Source: Parabacteroides distasonis (lineage in GTDB: Bacteria > Bacteroidota > Bacteroidia > Bacteroidales > Tannerellaceae). From it: a stretch of DNA of 64,000 bases. Made by a program: the position numbers and the translations under genes. The DNA lies in NCBI GenBank assembly GCA_021531775.1, contig JAFBIU010000003.1, forward strand, positions 116,011-180,010, read 5' to 3'. This document shows, piece after piece, positions 9,601 to 17,038 of the stretch. Position 1 is the first letter of the stretch; the number at the start of each line of letters is the position of its first letter. Below the pieces are notes generated by a model. That model was not told the origin of the DNA. It made no database searches and worked only from the letters and a program-made list of their open reading frames with translations.

Positions 9601-11079
9601 CGGGAAAGAGTCATTTCGGATTGTACAAGAAAAATGGTCTCCCACTTGACCTGACAGTTTAAAAGCACCCTCTTCTACAGGTGTCAATTCAACATTGTTC
9701 CAATTCTTCCTCCAAGTATAGGTAGTGGTACTACCTGGGAGCTGCTCTCCAAGGTAGGAAGCTAAATCTACAACCGTGTTCACAGGTATCTCAACATCTC
9801 CATTCTCTCTTGGAGAACCGATTTCGCGAATTTTACTTGTAGCACTGATATATGATTTGTTAAATCCTTCGGGGAGAATAACTTCGTTATAGGTTAAACT
9901 TACACCATTATACATGTATAACTGATCAAGTTTACTCATGTGCGAAAGATCAAGTGGAGCTTTGATTGTTTTATTAGAACTCAAATCCAAGGTACCGATA
10001 TAATCTAACCCTTTTAAGTCCAAAGTCAAATTCTCCTGATTTGTGATCTCAAGTCGGGATACGTGTGCAGAGTCTCCATTTTGAACCCATTCTACCTTCA
10101 CATTCGCATCCGTACCATACAAATCCTCTTTCCACAATTTATTGTTCACAAAATTATTCAAGTCTGAATTAGTAGGATTCATGCTCGCTAATCGTTCGAT
10201 CGCCTCCATATCACTTGTAGCAGGAACAAATGGATAGCAAACACGTACAAATTTAGTATAGATATTATTACCCTCAGCATCGTTCAGATAGATTTGAAAT
10301 TGTCCGGAAAGAGTCCCTTCACCAGTAAATGTAGCCGAATAATGCTTGTCAGCGATAGACATGGGTTCGGTTCTCCAATTTCTCCCATCGGTCGTACTAA
10401 ACCCTTCCGCAGTGAAGGAAGTGGGCCTGTTGTCTGTACCAAGCACGAAGTATTGGACTTCCAAATAGATGGTCGCATCCAAATCACCCTTTACGATGTC
10501 AAAACCAAAACTGTTATCATAAAGATTGGCAGGAGCTGTAATAGTAGGCATATTCTCCATAAAATGGAAAGTAGCATCCCATGTTGCCACAGGAGACTCA
10601 TCGTCCTGATTGACATAAGCCTCTACCGTATAGGGATAAACTCCAGGAGCCGTTACACGAGCAGCGAAAGATATATACTGTTGAGTTCCGAGAAACCTAC
10701 AATCAGATGGAGAAATCCATATCGCATCATCCGTAAAGGATTGATCCTGATTATTGAGGCGAAATGTAATCGAAGATACGTGACCAGAATCTTTTAATTT
10801 GACTTTCAGATAAACCATCGGGGTATCGCTGGAAGGTAGTTGCAAATACATCGATTTATTTCTCTGCCCAGTGTATTGTTCATTCACCTTCTGGACACGT
10901 TCGTAATCCGCATGCGTATTCCTCCAATCCGGAAACACATACTTACTTTCTTCTTCAGCCGATTGATTGCTGATTGGAGGAGTACTTTCTCCCCATTCAT
11001 CCAAGGTGGAACCTTGGACGTTAACAGTGGTTACTACACAAAAGGCGAGCAACCATTGCTTCCATTTAAACCAATTCAT
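6610..11079 (-). CDS. Giant secreted leucine-rich-repeat protein with dockerin-like module and secretion tail
   Basis: The 1489-aa protein has a signal peptide at residues 1-23 (WLLAFCVVTTVNVQG). Most of it consists of BspA/internalin-like LRR blocks (L..L.LSNN-type repeats such as LDLSSNKTI, LKTLNLDNLSSMNNL) separated by beta-sandwich inserts, arranged in about three units that each open with an ALxxLxxxNP(x)nQ-like helix. Near the C-terminus a dockerin-like pair appears: GDANIDGTVNVQDISATIPY and ADIDANKAIDVADILGIL, both with calcium-loop spacing. A cohesin-like sheet domain (LAGLQFTITGA) and a Por-type tail (SPNPFRGQTTFRYG…GLYYYQLE) follow. A consensus promoter lies ~145 bases upstream. I infer an adhesin or scaffold partner of the downstream cohesin-like protein. 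Confidence 0.8.
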   Translation of the reverse strand: MNWFKWKQWLLAFCVVTTVNVQGSTLDEWGESTPPISNQSAEEESKYVFPDWRNTHADYERVQKVNEQYTGQRNKSMYLQLPSSDTPMVYLKVKLKDSGHVSSITFRLNNQDQSFTDDAIWISPSDCRFLGTQQYISFAARVTAPGVYPYTVEAYVNQDDESPVATWDATFHFMENMPTITAPANLYDNSFGFDIVKGDLDATIYLEVQYFVLGTDNRPTSFTAEGFSTTDGRNWRTEPMSIADKHYSATFTGEGTLSGQFQIYLNDAEGNNIYTKFVRVCYPFVPATSDMEAIERLASMNPTNSDLNNFVNNKLWKEDLYGTDANVKVEWVQNGDSAHVSRLEITNQENLTLDLKGLDYIGTLDLSSNKTIKAPLDLSHMSKLDQLYMYNGVSLTYNEVILPEGFNKSYISATSKIREIGSPRENGDVEIPVNTVVDLASYLGEQLPGSTTTYTWRKNWNNVELTPVEEGAFKLSGQVGDHFSCTIRNDSFPNWSIETPKIYLVQGEMIFDERDVAGLKKLATDNPQNQEIQDFINNEVWKESNLYPDNSPMGVQWVVDENNNARLSHLRLNLNGCYNAEIAPTKMDLSAFTELVYFNTSSNYYIDEMDFSNNTKLKEIYFEYANTMTQIDLSPCKDLERLELNHLQVIESVNLSANKKLEYLQVWDNSKLKTLNLDNLSSMNNLRISTNQNLEQTLDLSDMTALKSLYLANCPKLAPLTGVKQLSLSSLILEHTDSLYKEALNVLDYSTITYINYQESQYEFPESAPMLSSLVVAQSTKEVDLAHFPQLSSLNMGWYLGRPALPYSGIKNYRNKAYRDENGEYHSGMSYEGLSLIPVPGTEKVLGERYPCLTEGDTIDFSSEAVIEGKQSQFVWIDCDNNTEETALFVAVEDHPGVFTINPDASRNESGEYRCRIWNEAFSDGAGVDWYNGWILETEQFKISNGETTYNLEELEMLQTIVNNSSSQGLKDWWENGQWMFDNYRGEDGSFYVYWNDNHRLDRLYIQNFNDRMTGYLNVSAALELTRLYVNYTDFTECVYPANSKLEIIDFSQSKLVLPIDQEFPSLQRLCTSEGQTQLDLSKLPALTNLWLIWNYTLSHLKFSDIKAHRKLEEVWGSWNCYWIVSDKIYDSTNYLEEKDSHIIDLSSEINVGGKIQWQAMNTNGSYQDISPMETEPGKYDLSETLLKQKKVRATCSHDSFPGWTPFLDLSLYTEQGDANIDGTVNVQDISATIPYVLNDWRNQLSVFGHYQADIDANKAIDVADILGILNIIRGRDYSNLRSSFSPVVHLTSEEDGKLYIQTPVALAGLQFTITGADQEIPLLGEAGRFAHAGHAGDSLRMVAYSMDGSTIPAGRTLIAQLPKGATLVEAVIADEQARSLEVDLNGVVTATEDVWSDVFADEVTNSPNPFRGQTTFRYGVNESADAVVIRIYSANGMLVRVLSGLPATQGEHQYPVSLDLPQGLYYYQLEISCGGKPIRTLSNNMIIK

Positions 11080-11223
11080 AAGATATAATTTAGTAATTTA
11101 AGTTCTAAGCGAATTAAAATTCTCCGTCTGAGTTTCGATAAGATTGTTTAGATTTAGCAAGATGTTATCTTCTGTCTTCTACACGATCCTCGGACTCATT
11201 TGCGTTTATCATCATCACGGACG

Positions 11224-11255
11224 CAAATGTATCAAGTATCTCAAAAAGTCACAAA
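11224..11255 (-). promoter_or_regulatory. Consensus promoter for the LRR/cohesin gene pair
   Basis: On the minus strand TTTG (11255-11252) is followed after exactly 20 bases by TACATTTG (11231-11224), matching the Bacteroidetes -33/-7 consensus. The predicted transcript would start near 11217 and carry a leader of about 140 nt before the ATG at 11079. Confidence 0.75.
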
Positions 11256-11291
11256 TATTTGGCATGAAAAAAAATCAAGGAAGCCCAAGCA

Positions 11292-11310
11292 CAAGCGTAA
11301 CCGTAACTCG
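11292..11310. repeat. Dispersed GTAACC-type motif, copy 1
   Basis: CAAGCGTAACCGTAACTCG. The same core occurs at 18406-18431 and 20860-20876, and loosely at 30264-30282, each at the 3' end of a gene or gene fragment. Function unknown. Confidence 0.6.
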
Positions 11311-11329
11311 TGTTTTTTAATCTGAAAAA

Positions 11330-11404
11330 ATAGTCCAAAGAAAACTCCTGGGCTATTCGAATAAATGAGCTATTGTGAACGATTACTTGACAAGTACCTT
11401 GATT
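11330..11404 (-). pseudogene. Residual 3' end of a second secretion-tail gene with its terminator
   Basis: This 75-bp segment is nearly identical to 2798-2872, the terminator hairpin plus last codons of the cohesin-like gene. On the minus strand it still encodes a final I-K-V-L-V-K-stop, the typical end of a Por secretion tail. Homology stops at about 11404, where palindromic DNA begins, so the body of the gene is gone. The most likely explanation is loss of a paralogous surface-protein gene, or copying of the 3' end by recombination. Confidence 0.65.
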
Positions 11405-11470
11405 AGCCTGGCTAAGTATGGTACTTAGGGGTCGTAACTACCCTATTTACGACCCCTAACCAGCATACTT
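11403..11470. repeat. Nested inverted repeats between the mutS-like and LRR genes
   Basis: There is a small palindrome TTAGCC-T-GGCTAA (11403-11415), overlapping a long hairpin with arms AAGTATG/CATACTT (11414-11420, 11464-11470) and a perfect inner stem TTAGGGGTCGTAA/TTACGACCCCTAA (11425-11437, 11447-11459) around a 9-base loop. The hairpin has no T-run on either strand, so a simple terminator is not obvious. It may be a cruciform, a protein site or a recombination scar. Confidence 0.7.
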
Positions 11471-11511
11471 ATTCCAACGCTCTTTCCTAAACCAATCAAC
11501 AATCACTGCCT

Positions 11512-11564
11512 AAAGTGCCAAAAGTGCCAAAGTGCCAAAGTGCCACTTGGCACTTTGGCACTTT
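11512..11564. repeat. Tandem AAGTGCCA repeats ending in a 17-bp perfect inverted repeat
   Basis: Four head-to-tail copies of (A)AAGTGCCA (11512-11545) are followed after two bases by two inverted copies. The last two direct units (11529-11545) pair perfectly with 11548-11564 over 17 bp. It lies 40 bases beyond the stop of the mutS-like gene and could act as its 3' hairpin, but it lacks a U-tract. Confidence 0.75.
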
Positions 11565-11604
11565 CAACAATTTCATGTAAAAAAGTCTATCTGTTGTATG
11601 CGCT

Positions 11605-13416
11605 CTATGGAGCCTGCAGGATCTGCTGCAACAGGTAGGTGGCATTCTGATTGCGTGCTACCCCCGGAGAGATCCGGTAGGAATAGGTGATGCGATCGGA
11701 CAGGGCAATCTCAAAACAATAGGCATGGAAACGGTCCGGATATACCCCGACCATCTTGGCCAGCTCCAGATCGTGTGTAGCGATGACACCCGTCACGTTA
11801 CAACGAGATATAGCCTCCAAAAACATTCGTGAACCGTTCAGCTTATCCATGCTGTTGGTCCCTTTCAGGATCTCATCCAGAATGATCAAGGTGGGTGGAT
11901 TGTCCTGACAATAGCGAAGCAGTTGCTGCAGACGAAGCAGTTCGGCATTGAAATAGGAGATGCCATGTGTCAGGTCGTCCGTCGTGCGCATACTGCTAAA
12001 CAACGAGAAACAGCTCACGGTCAATCGTTCAGCAAATACCGGCAATCCATTCAACGCCAAGATGTAATTGATGCCAATCGAACGAAGGAAGGTGCTCTTT
12101 CCAGCCATATTGGCACCTGTCACAATGTAAAAATGGCGATCATCGATCTGAAAATCATTCCGGACTGCCTTCGCACCTAAAAAGGGGTGATACAGCCCTT
12201 CAGCCCGATAGACGATTCCCGCTGTCTCCACCCATTCCGCTTCCACGGCATCGGGTTCATTGCGGCAGAAGGTGGCCATCGAGACCAAGGCATCGAACCG
12301 GCTCACAGACTCGATCCATCCCTCCAAGTTCGACAAGCTATAGCAACTCCACCGGAGGTAGCGACGGATCAGGAAGAAATCCACCAAGGCGACCGTATTG
12401 AACAGCATGTTATAGATGGCATTTCCCCGACGGTCGATGCCATCCATGATCCGTTTCAGCTCCCGCATGGAGGCGAGGGCACTCTGTTCACCCTCCGATA
12501 ACTGCTCCATGATCTGCCGGTTCTCCGGAGCGTGAAACGTTGCCTGAGTCATGATCTCCATCAGTTCCACATAGGCCCGCATCTGTTGCCGTACGTTGCC
12601 CACCACCTGATCAATGCGACGGATATGGGGGGAGCAGCAGATTTGAATCAGCACCAACTGCAACAACCCCCAACAAACGGCTCCACTGACGGGAATCCGT
12701 CCCAACAGGGCCAGAACCACCAACAGTCCGAATCCGGTCAGAGCTGACCAAGCGATGCCCAAGGCTACCCGCGAGCCGGCAAAAGTAGGAATCGACACCT
12801 GCTGTACTTGCTGGAGCACCTTTCGAACCTGATGGGTATCGACTTGCTGACGCAAGGCCTTTTGGGCGATGAAGCGCATACACAACGGTTCATCGGCTGC
12901 CAATTCGCGTATGGAGGCGCTTCGTCGGGCGATCTCTTCGGCTGAACGAAGAGACGTCTCTCCCAATTGTTGGGCCAAGTAGTCACTTCCTTCCACCGTT
13001 ACCGTCCGGTTGATCCGGTTGAAAAGGGAACGAGGACCGAAGAGATCCATATCCAAGGCAAACGGATGGCTGGCATCCACGTAGTTCTCCCCCTCTCCAA
13101 AACAGCTATAATCACCCTCTAAATAGTTCAGTTCATGTTGATAACTCTGTCTCAAGGCCTGCAAGAGCTCCAGCTGCTCACTATTCTGGCCGTCGTAATG
13201 CCGGACCAGCAGATACCCCATCAGGCAAAGGAATGCACTTATTCCCATCCAGCTTCCAACTCCTGCGGTATAGGCCCAGAGGGAGAGGAATAGGCCGGCA
13301 AACGTGATCAATTGGGCTGCAACCCACCCTCGTCCATAACATTGGTGTCGGCTGATCTCTTGTGTCAAATCCACCACCTGCTTCCGGTAGTGCATGCTTC
13401 GTTCTTTTTGATCCAT
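11605..13416 (-). CDS. Membrane-associated MutS-family ATPase
   Basis: This 603-aa protein has two hydrophobic blocks (about residues 31-71 and 212-260) that each look like a pair of membrane helices, then a lever/clamp-like helical region, then the MutS ATPase: Walker A GANMAGKST near residue 435, the S-loop FSSMRTTDDL, Walker B LIILDE near 508, and the VIATHDLELA switch. It lacks the mismatch-binding N-terminal domains of MutS and the Smr domain of MutS2. This architecture recurs in Bacteroidetes, usually annotated as a DNA mismatch repair protein; its actual role is unknown and repair is doubtful given the membrane segments. The start lies 19 bases after the stop of the glycosidase gene upstream, so the pair may share a transcript. 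Confidence 0.8.
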   Translation of the reverse strand: MDQKERSMHYRKQVVDLTQEISRHQCYGRGWVAAQLITFAGLFLSLWAYTAGVGSWMGISAFLCLMGYLLVRHYDGQNSEQLELLQALRQSYQHELNYLEGDYSCFGEGENYVDASHPFALDMDLFGPRSLFNRINRTVTVEGSDYLAQQLGETSLRSAEEIARRSASIRELAADEPLCMRFIAQKALRQQVDTHQVRKVLQQVQQVSIPTFAGSRVALGIAWSALTGFGLLVVLALLGRIPVSGAVCWGLLQLVLIQICCSPHIRRIDQVVGNVRQQMRAYVELMEIMTQATFHAPENRQIMEQLSEGEQSALASMRELKRIMDGIDRRGNAIYNMLFNTVALVDFFLIRRYLRWSCYSLSNLEGWIESVSRFDALVSMATFCRNEPDAVEAEWVETAGIVYRAEGLYHPFLGAKAVRNDFQIDDRHFYIVTGANMAGKSTFLRSIGINYILALNGLPVFAERLTVSCFSLFSSMRTTDDLTHGISYFNAELLRLQQLLRYCQDNPPTLIILDEILKGTNSMDKLNGSRMFLEAISRCNVTGVIATHDLELAKMVGVYPDRFHAYCFEIALSDRITYSYRISPGVARNQNATYLLQQILQAP

Positions 13417-13435
13417 GTTATTTCGTCAGAAACAA

Positions 13436-15838
13436 TTACTTCATTCGAATTTCATAGTGATGCGTACCCGACCCGACTCGGCCCACATAGACAAAGGGTT
13501 GCTCTTTGACACGAGTCGTGCGGACAGGGGCACCATCAATTGTGACTTGGTAGTTGCCCTCCAGCAGGGGCAGATAGACCTCCACCTCCATATTGGCCGG
13601 CAGGCTGACCTGCATCCGGTAGGATTGGGGATCGCGATGAATCTCCATACGGACCGATCCACGAATGGTGGGAAGGGTCATCCGGGCCCATGTCAAATCG
13701 GCAGTCTGCGGCTGGATGCGCATCACCCCACAACCCGGAGTCAAGGGCTCAATACCCATCAACCGACGAGGGATCAAGTTGGCCGGTGCAGATCCCCAGG
13801 CATGATTCCAATCCTGATTCGGCTTGTATTTGTTGTCCCATGCCTCCAAGGAGATGGTGGAACCCACCTCAATCATGTGGTACCAGCCTCGCTCGTCCGT
13901 CTTGGTCAACATCTGATAGGCATAGTCGGCATCGTGCGCTTCATAGAGGGCATCCAACAGGAATTGGGCTCCATAGACACTACAAGCCATCCCGCGGGTG
14001 TGGAGAAAGTCCAGCACACGAGCTTGCTGGCGGGCAGGTACCATCCCAAAGGCCAAGGGGAACAGATTTCCATGCAGGGAGGCATGATCCGTATCACCCT
14101 TCAAACCATCCAAATAACGCTTTCCACGACTGTCCCAGAAGTATCGGGTAAAACGTTCCCGAAAGGCCTCAGCCTCCTTTTCATAGGCTTGTGCATCTGA
14201 CTCTTTCCCCAACGCCCAGGCCAGCTGGGCCATCCGACGAAGGGCCTCATAATGCCAAGCGTTGGTCACCACATTGTAGTCGGTAAAGACAAAACCGTCC
14301 GCTTCGCCTCCCTCCTGCTTGCCCAAACCGAGAATGCCGGTATGGGGCCAATCGACAATGTCACGTATCTGTCCGTTGAAACGAATCGAACGACTGAAGG
14401 CTTCGCTCTGACGTCCGGTGGTGGTACTGATCAGGCCGTTCTGTTCCCGCAACGGCATCAACGTACGGGCTTGCAGGATGTCGTAATGGCGGGCCAAAGA
14501 GCGGAGGTCGCCCGTATAAAGATAATCGTTCCAAGCCATCACGACTGATTGCAGGATCCATTCGGTGGGCCAAGTGGGGTGATCCAAGAGATATTCGTGC
14601 GTCTTGCGAGCCAAGGCATACTCGCGATCGACCTGATAATGGCACAACTGGTTGATCAATGCATCGGCCTCATAGGGGATGCGTTCACGGTCGCCATCGA
14701 CATAGAGACCGGCAAAAGAGGTGGCCTGAATCGAGTATTTGCACAGGTTCCAAATCTGGTTCAAGGTGTCATTCGAGCAGGCAAAATCGGAGGCGGAGGC
14801 ATCGAAGGGATAGTGGACGCTCTCACGCACGACATCCGCTGGAGTCAAGGCGACGGGACTGTGTTCGATTTCGCAATAGCGGAAGGGCAACACCTCCCCC
14901 ACATAGGCGGGCATCTTGATGGCTGCCGGACCGGTATTGCGGTTGTCTTTCCGGATCTTGATGCGGTAGGTGTGCCGTCCGGGCAGGAGCGACAAGGCAT
15001 ACCGCTGGTAACGGATGGTCGATACGCCCGGATCACGCAAGATGCGTCCTTCCTCCAGGCATTCGCCCAAATGGACAATGAGGGAGTCAGCCGTATGGGC
15101 TGGTGCGGAAAGGGTAAGCAGCAACTGTCCGAAGGCATCTTTGCCAAAATCGACCAGTTGCACATCGGGTGTCAAGATACGGATCATCTGAGGGTGTTCT
15201 TGTGTCTTGACCTGCGGATAGGTAGCGGTCACCTCATCCGAGAGGGTATCGGCCGTCCGGAAAGCCTTCGTGTCGGACCATTCGCTCACGCCTGCTGTAT
15301 TGGTTGTCACCTGTACCCGCCAAAAATAGTTCGTGGCCGGTTGCAAAGGGGTTCCTCCATATACGACTGCAACGGACTGGTCACTCTCGACCTCACCACT
15401 GTCCCAAACATTCCCGACGGCCTGCTCAGCATCTGCCCAATTATCAGAGAGAAGGATACGATATCGGATCTGTTTTGTGTCGTTGGCTTCTCCGGGTACG
15501 ATCCAGGAAAAATGGGGTTGTCGGCTACAGATGGCGACATATTGCAACGGTTCGATGGCTTGATCGAGTTGCCACACAGGTAGGTTGGAGAGGTAGCCAT
15601 TCTGCCAAGTGCGATCAGTATGTTCCAGCAAATCGGTCATCAGCCCATTGGGTTTGAGAGGGCTTGTTACCAGTCCGGCAGAACGTCCGGCACCTTGTTC
15701 GATAGCTTGTCCGGCGGCTTCTACGGTTACTGGTTCGGCCGTTTGCTGGATTGCCGGTCTGGCATCGGCCGCCAAACCATTGGGAAGATGAAAGAGCCAC
15801 AAGGTGGCACAGAAGATATAGTTGATAGCCTGTTTCAT
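13436..15838 (-). CDS. Secreted GH78-type alpha-L-rhamnosidase-like glycosidase
   Basis: The 800-aa protein starts at MKQAINYIFCATLW with a signal peptide ending near GLAADA. An earlier ATG at 15874 lies in the -7 promoter box and is rejected. Residues ~80-190 form an Fn3-like module (FSWIVPG…WDSGEVES…YFWRVQV), followed by a jelly-roll domain (GKDAFGQLLLTLSAP) and an (alpha/alpha)6 catalytic barrel with the GH78-like signature YVDGDRERIPYEADA and LTDYNVV-like/GSTISLEAWDNKYKP motifs. A short C-terminal beta-domain closes it. The family cleaves terminal alpha-L-rhamnose from pectins and plant glycosides. It belongs to the subset whose acid motif is DGDRER..YEAD, unlike the second GH78 gene at 32633. 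Substrate not predictable. Confidence 0.85.
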   Translation of the reverse strand: MKQAINYIFCATLWLFHLPNGLAADARPAIQQTAEPVTVEAAGQAIEQGAGRSAGLVTSPLKPNGLMTDLLEHTDRTWQNGYLSNLPVWQLDQAIEPLQYVAICSRQPHFSWIVPGEANDTKQIRYRILLSDNWADAEQAVGNVWDSGEVESDQSVAVVYGGTPLQPATNYFWRVQVTTNTAGVSEWSDTKAFRTADTLSDEVTATYPQVKTQEHPQMIRILTPDVQLVDFGKDAFGQLLLTLSAPAHTADSLIVHLGECLEEGRILRDPGVSTIRYQRYALSLLPGRHTYRIKIRKDNRNTGPAAIKMPAYVGEVLPFRYCEIEHSPVALTPADVVRESVHYPFDASASDFACSNDTLNQIWNLCKYSIQATSFAGLYVDGDRERIPYEADALINQLCHYQVDREYALARKTHEYLLDHPTWPTEWILQSVVMAWNDYLYTGDLRSLARHYDILQARTLMPLREQNGLISTTTGRQSEAFSRSIRFNGQIRDIVDWPHTGILGLGKQEGGEADGFVFTDYNVVTNAWHYEALRRMAQLAWALGKESDAQAYEKEAEAFRERFTRYFWDSRGKRYLDGLKGDTDHASLHGNLFPLAFGMVPARQQARVLDFLHTRGMACSVYGAQFLLDALYEAHDADYAYQMLTKTDERGWYHMIEVGSTISLEAWDNKYKPNQDWNHAWGSAPANLIPRRLMGIEPLTPGCGVMRIQPQTADLTWARMTLPTIRGSVRMEIHRDPQSYRMQVSLPANMEVEVYLPLLEGNYQVTIDGAPVRTTRVKEQPFVYVGRVGSGTHHYEIRMK

Positions 15839-15871
15839 AATTACCTGTTGTTCGTTGATTCGGATTGGTGA

Positions 15872-15904
15872 CAAATATACGCATTATCTGTCCATTCCTC
15901 CAAG
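15872..15904 (-). promoter_or_regulatory. Promoter of the GH78 gene at 13436
   Basis: On the minus strand TATATTTG (15879-15872) matches TAnnTTTG. A CTTG (15904-15901) sits 21 bases upstream in the -33 position. The predicted start of transcription near 15866 leaves a ~28-nt leader and fixes the ATG at 15838. Confidence 0.65.
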
Positions 15905-15930
15905 GATTCTTCTCCACACCCGTCCAAATA

Positions 15931-16016
15931 CATTTTTAAGGACGTAAAAATGTAAATTCCCACACTTTTAAGGACGTAAAAATGCAAGATTACACATTTT
16001 TAAGGACGTAAAAATG
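15931..16016. repeat. Three 22-bp dyads at an exact 32-bp period
   Basis: The unit is CATTTTTA-AGGACG-TAAAAATG, an inverted repeat with 8-bp arms. Copies lie at 15931-15952, 15963-15984 (one arm mismatch) and 15995-16016, each exactly 32 bp apart, about three helical turns. They sit ~30-110 bp upstream of the -33 box of the GH78 gene and downstream of the methyltransferase gene. This looks like a cooperative regulator-binding array; the 10-bp spacers are too short for CRISPR. Confidence 0.75.
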
Positions 16017-16073
16017 GTATCTATCTCATTTCTTGCTAATTATGATTTTAAGACGAGAATGCCATAGGACTCC

Positions 16074-16916
16074 TCAATGACGGTTCGCCCTAAACTCCCA
16101 AAAGGCAACGGCAGCGGCTGCTGCCACATTCAAGGAATCGACTTCGTGAGACATGGGGATGCGTGCCACATAATCGGCTTGGGTCAAGGTGGTTTTAGGG
16201 AGGCCATCCCCTTCAGTACCCAAGATGACGACCAGCCGCTCGATCTCTTTGAAAAGCGGATCATCGATCGGACGGGATTCGGGCGTGAGGGCCATTGCCA
16301 CCGTCTGGAATCCGTAGGTACGTAGGGCGGAAAGGGGCTGGTCGAGCCAAGTCCAAGGGACCAAAAAGACGGTTCCCATCGATACACGAATCGACCGCCG
16401 GTTCAGGGGATCGCATGAGTTGGTCGTCAGCAAGACAGCATCCATGCCTAAGGCGGCAGCCGACCGGAATATCGCTCCAATGTTGGTCGTATCCACTACA
16501 CCTTCAATCAAGGCAATGCGTTTGGCAGTTCGACAGATAGTCTCAACGGTCGGCAATTCCGACCTCCGCATGGCACAAAGCACACCTCGGGTCAAGGTGT
16601 AACCGGTCAGCTGGGCCAACAGGGCCCGTTCTCCGGTATAGACGGGAATGTTGTCGCAAGAGCGGATGATCTCTTGGGCATCTCCATCAATGTGTTTGCG
16701 TTCGCACATGAGGGCGACCGGCTGATAGCCTGCCTGCAAGGCAACTCGAATCACCTTGGGGCTTTCGGCAATGAAGAGTCCCCTCCCCTGTTCGGTCTGC
16801 ATCCGCAATTGTGCTTCCGTCAGTCGGCTGAAGATCTCTACCCCGGGATGATCCAAACGGGTAATCTCGATAATGCGGGCTTGCTGATTGTCTCCTGACG
16901 CTTGTTGTATGTCCAT
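16074..16916 (-). CDS. SpoU/TrmH-family RNA 2'-O-methyltransferase
   Basis: At 280 aa (286 from ATG 16934) it carries an N-terminal L30e-like substrate-binding region (EAQLRMQTEQGRGLFIAESPK, with a short break in the helix) and a C-terminal knotted SPOUT domain with the three family motifs: GVVDTTNIGAIFRSAAALG, VVILGTEGDGL and IPMSHEVDSLNVAAAAAV. Such enzymes methylate ribose in rRNA or tRNA with S-adenosylmethionine. The -7 box at 16939-16946 would start transcription at about the METTGQ codon, so MDIQQ (16916) is preferred unless the mRNA is leaderless. Which RNA position is modified cannot be told. Confidence 0.88.
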   Translation of the reverse strand: MDIQQASGDNQQARIIEITRLDHPGVEIFSRLTEAQLRMQTEQGRGLFIAESPKVIRVALQAGYQPVALMCERKHIDGDAQEIIRSCDNIPVYTGERALLAQLTGYTLTRGVLCAMRRSELPTVETICRTAKRIALIEGVVDTTNIGAIFRSAAALGMDAVLLTTNSCDPLNRRSIRVSMGTVFLVPWTWLDQPLSALRTYGFQTVAMALTPESRPIDDPLFKEIERLVVILGTEGDGLPKTTLTQADYVARIPMSHEVDSLNVAAAAAVAFWEFRANRH

Positions 16917-16938
16917 CTGTCCTGTTGTTTCCATGACA

Positions 16939-16946
16939 CAAATGTA
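16939..16946 (-). promoter_or_regulatory. -7 box for the RNA methyltransferase gene
   Basis: TACATTTG on the minus strand, a full consensus match, immediately before the gene. It argues against the longer in-frame starts at 16991 and 16934. Confidence 0.55.
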
Positions 16947-17038
16947 CGATTCAGAAATGGATCTACGGCAGAAAAATGCGTATTTACGCAAAAATCTTCT
17001 GTAAAGGTTATGATTATCGAAGCAATTATCTCAAAAAA

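Noticed and set aside
14549..15583. 344-codon plus-strand frame inside the GH78-like gene at 13436
   Set aside because: Opposite strand of a confidently identified glycosidase; no domain and no promoter.
15931..16016. Regular 32-bp repeats as a mini-CRISPR
   Set aside because: Repeat units of 22 bp with 10-bp gaps, only three copies, no cas genes; better explained as regulator sites.
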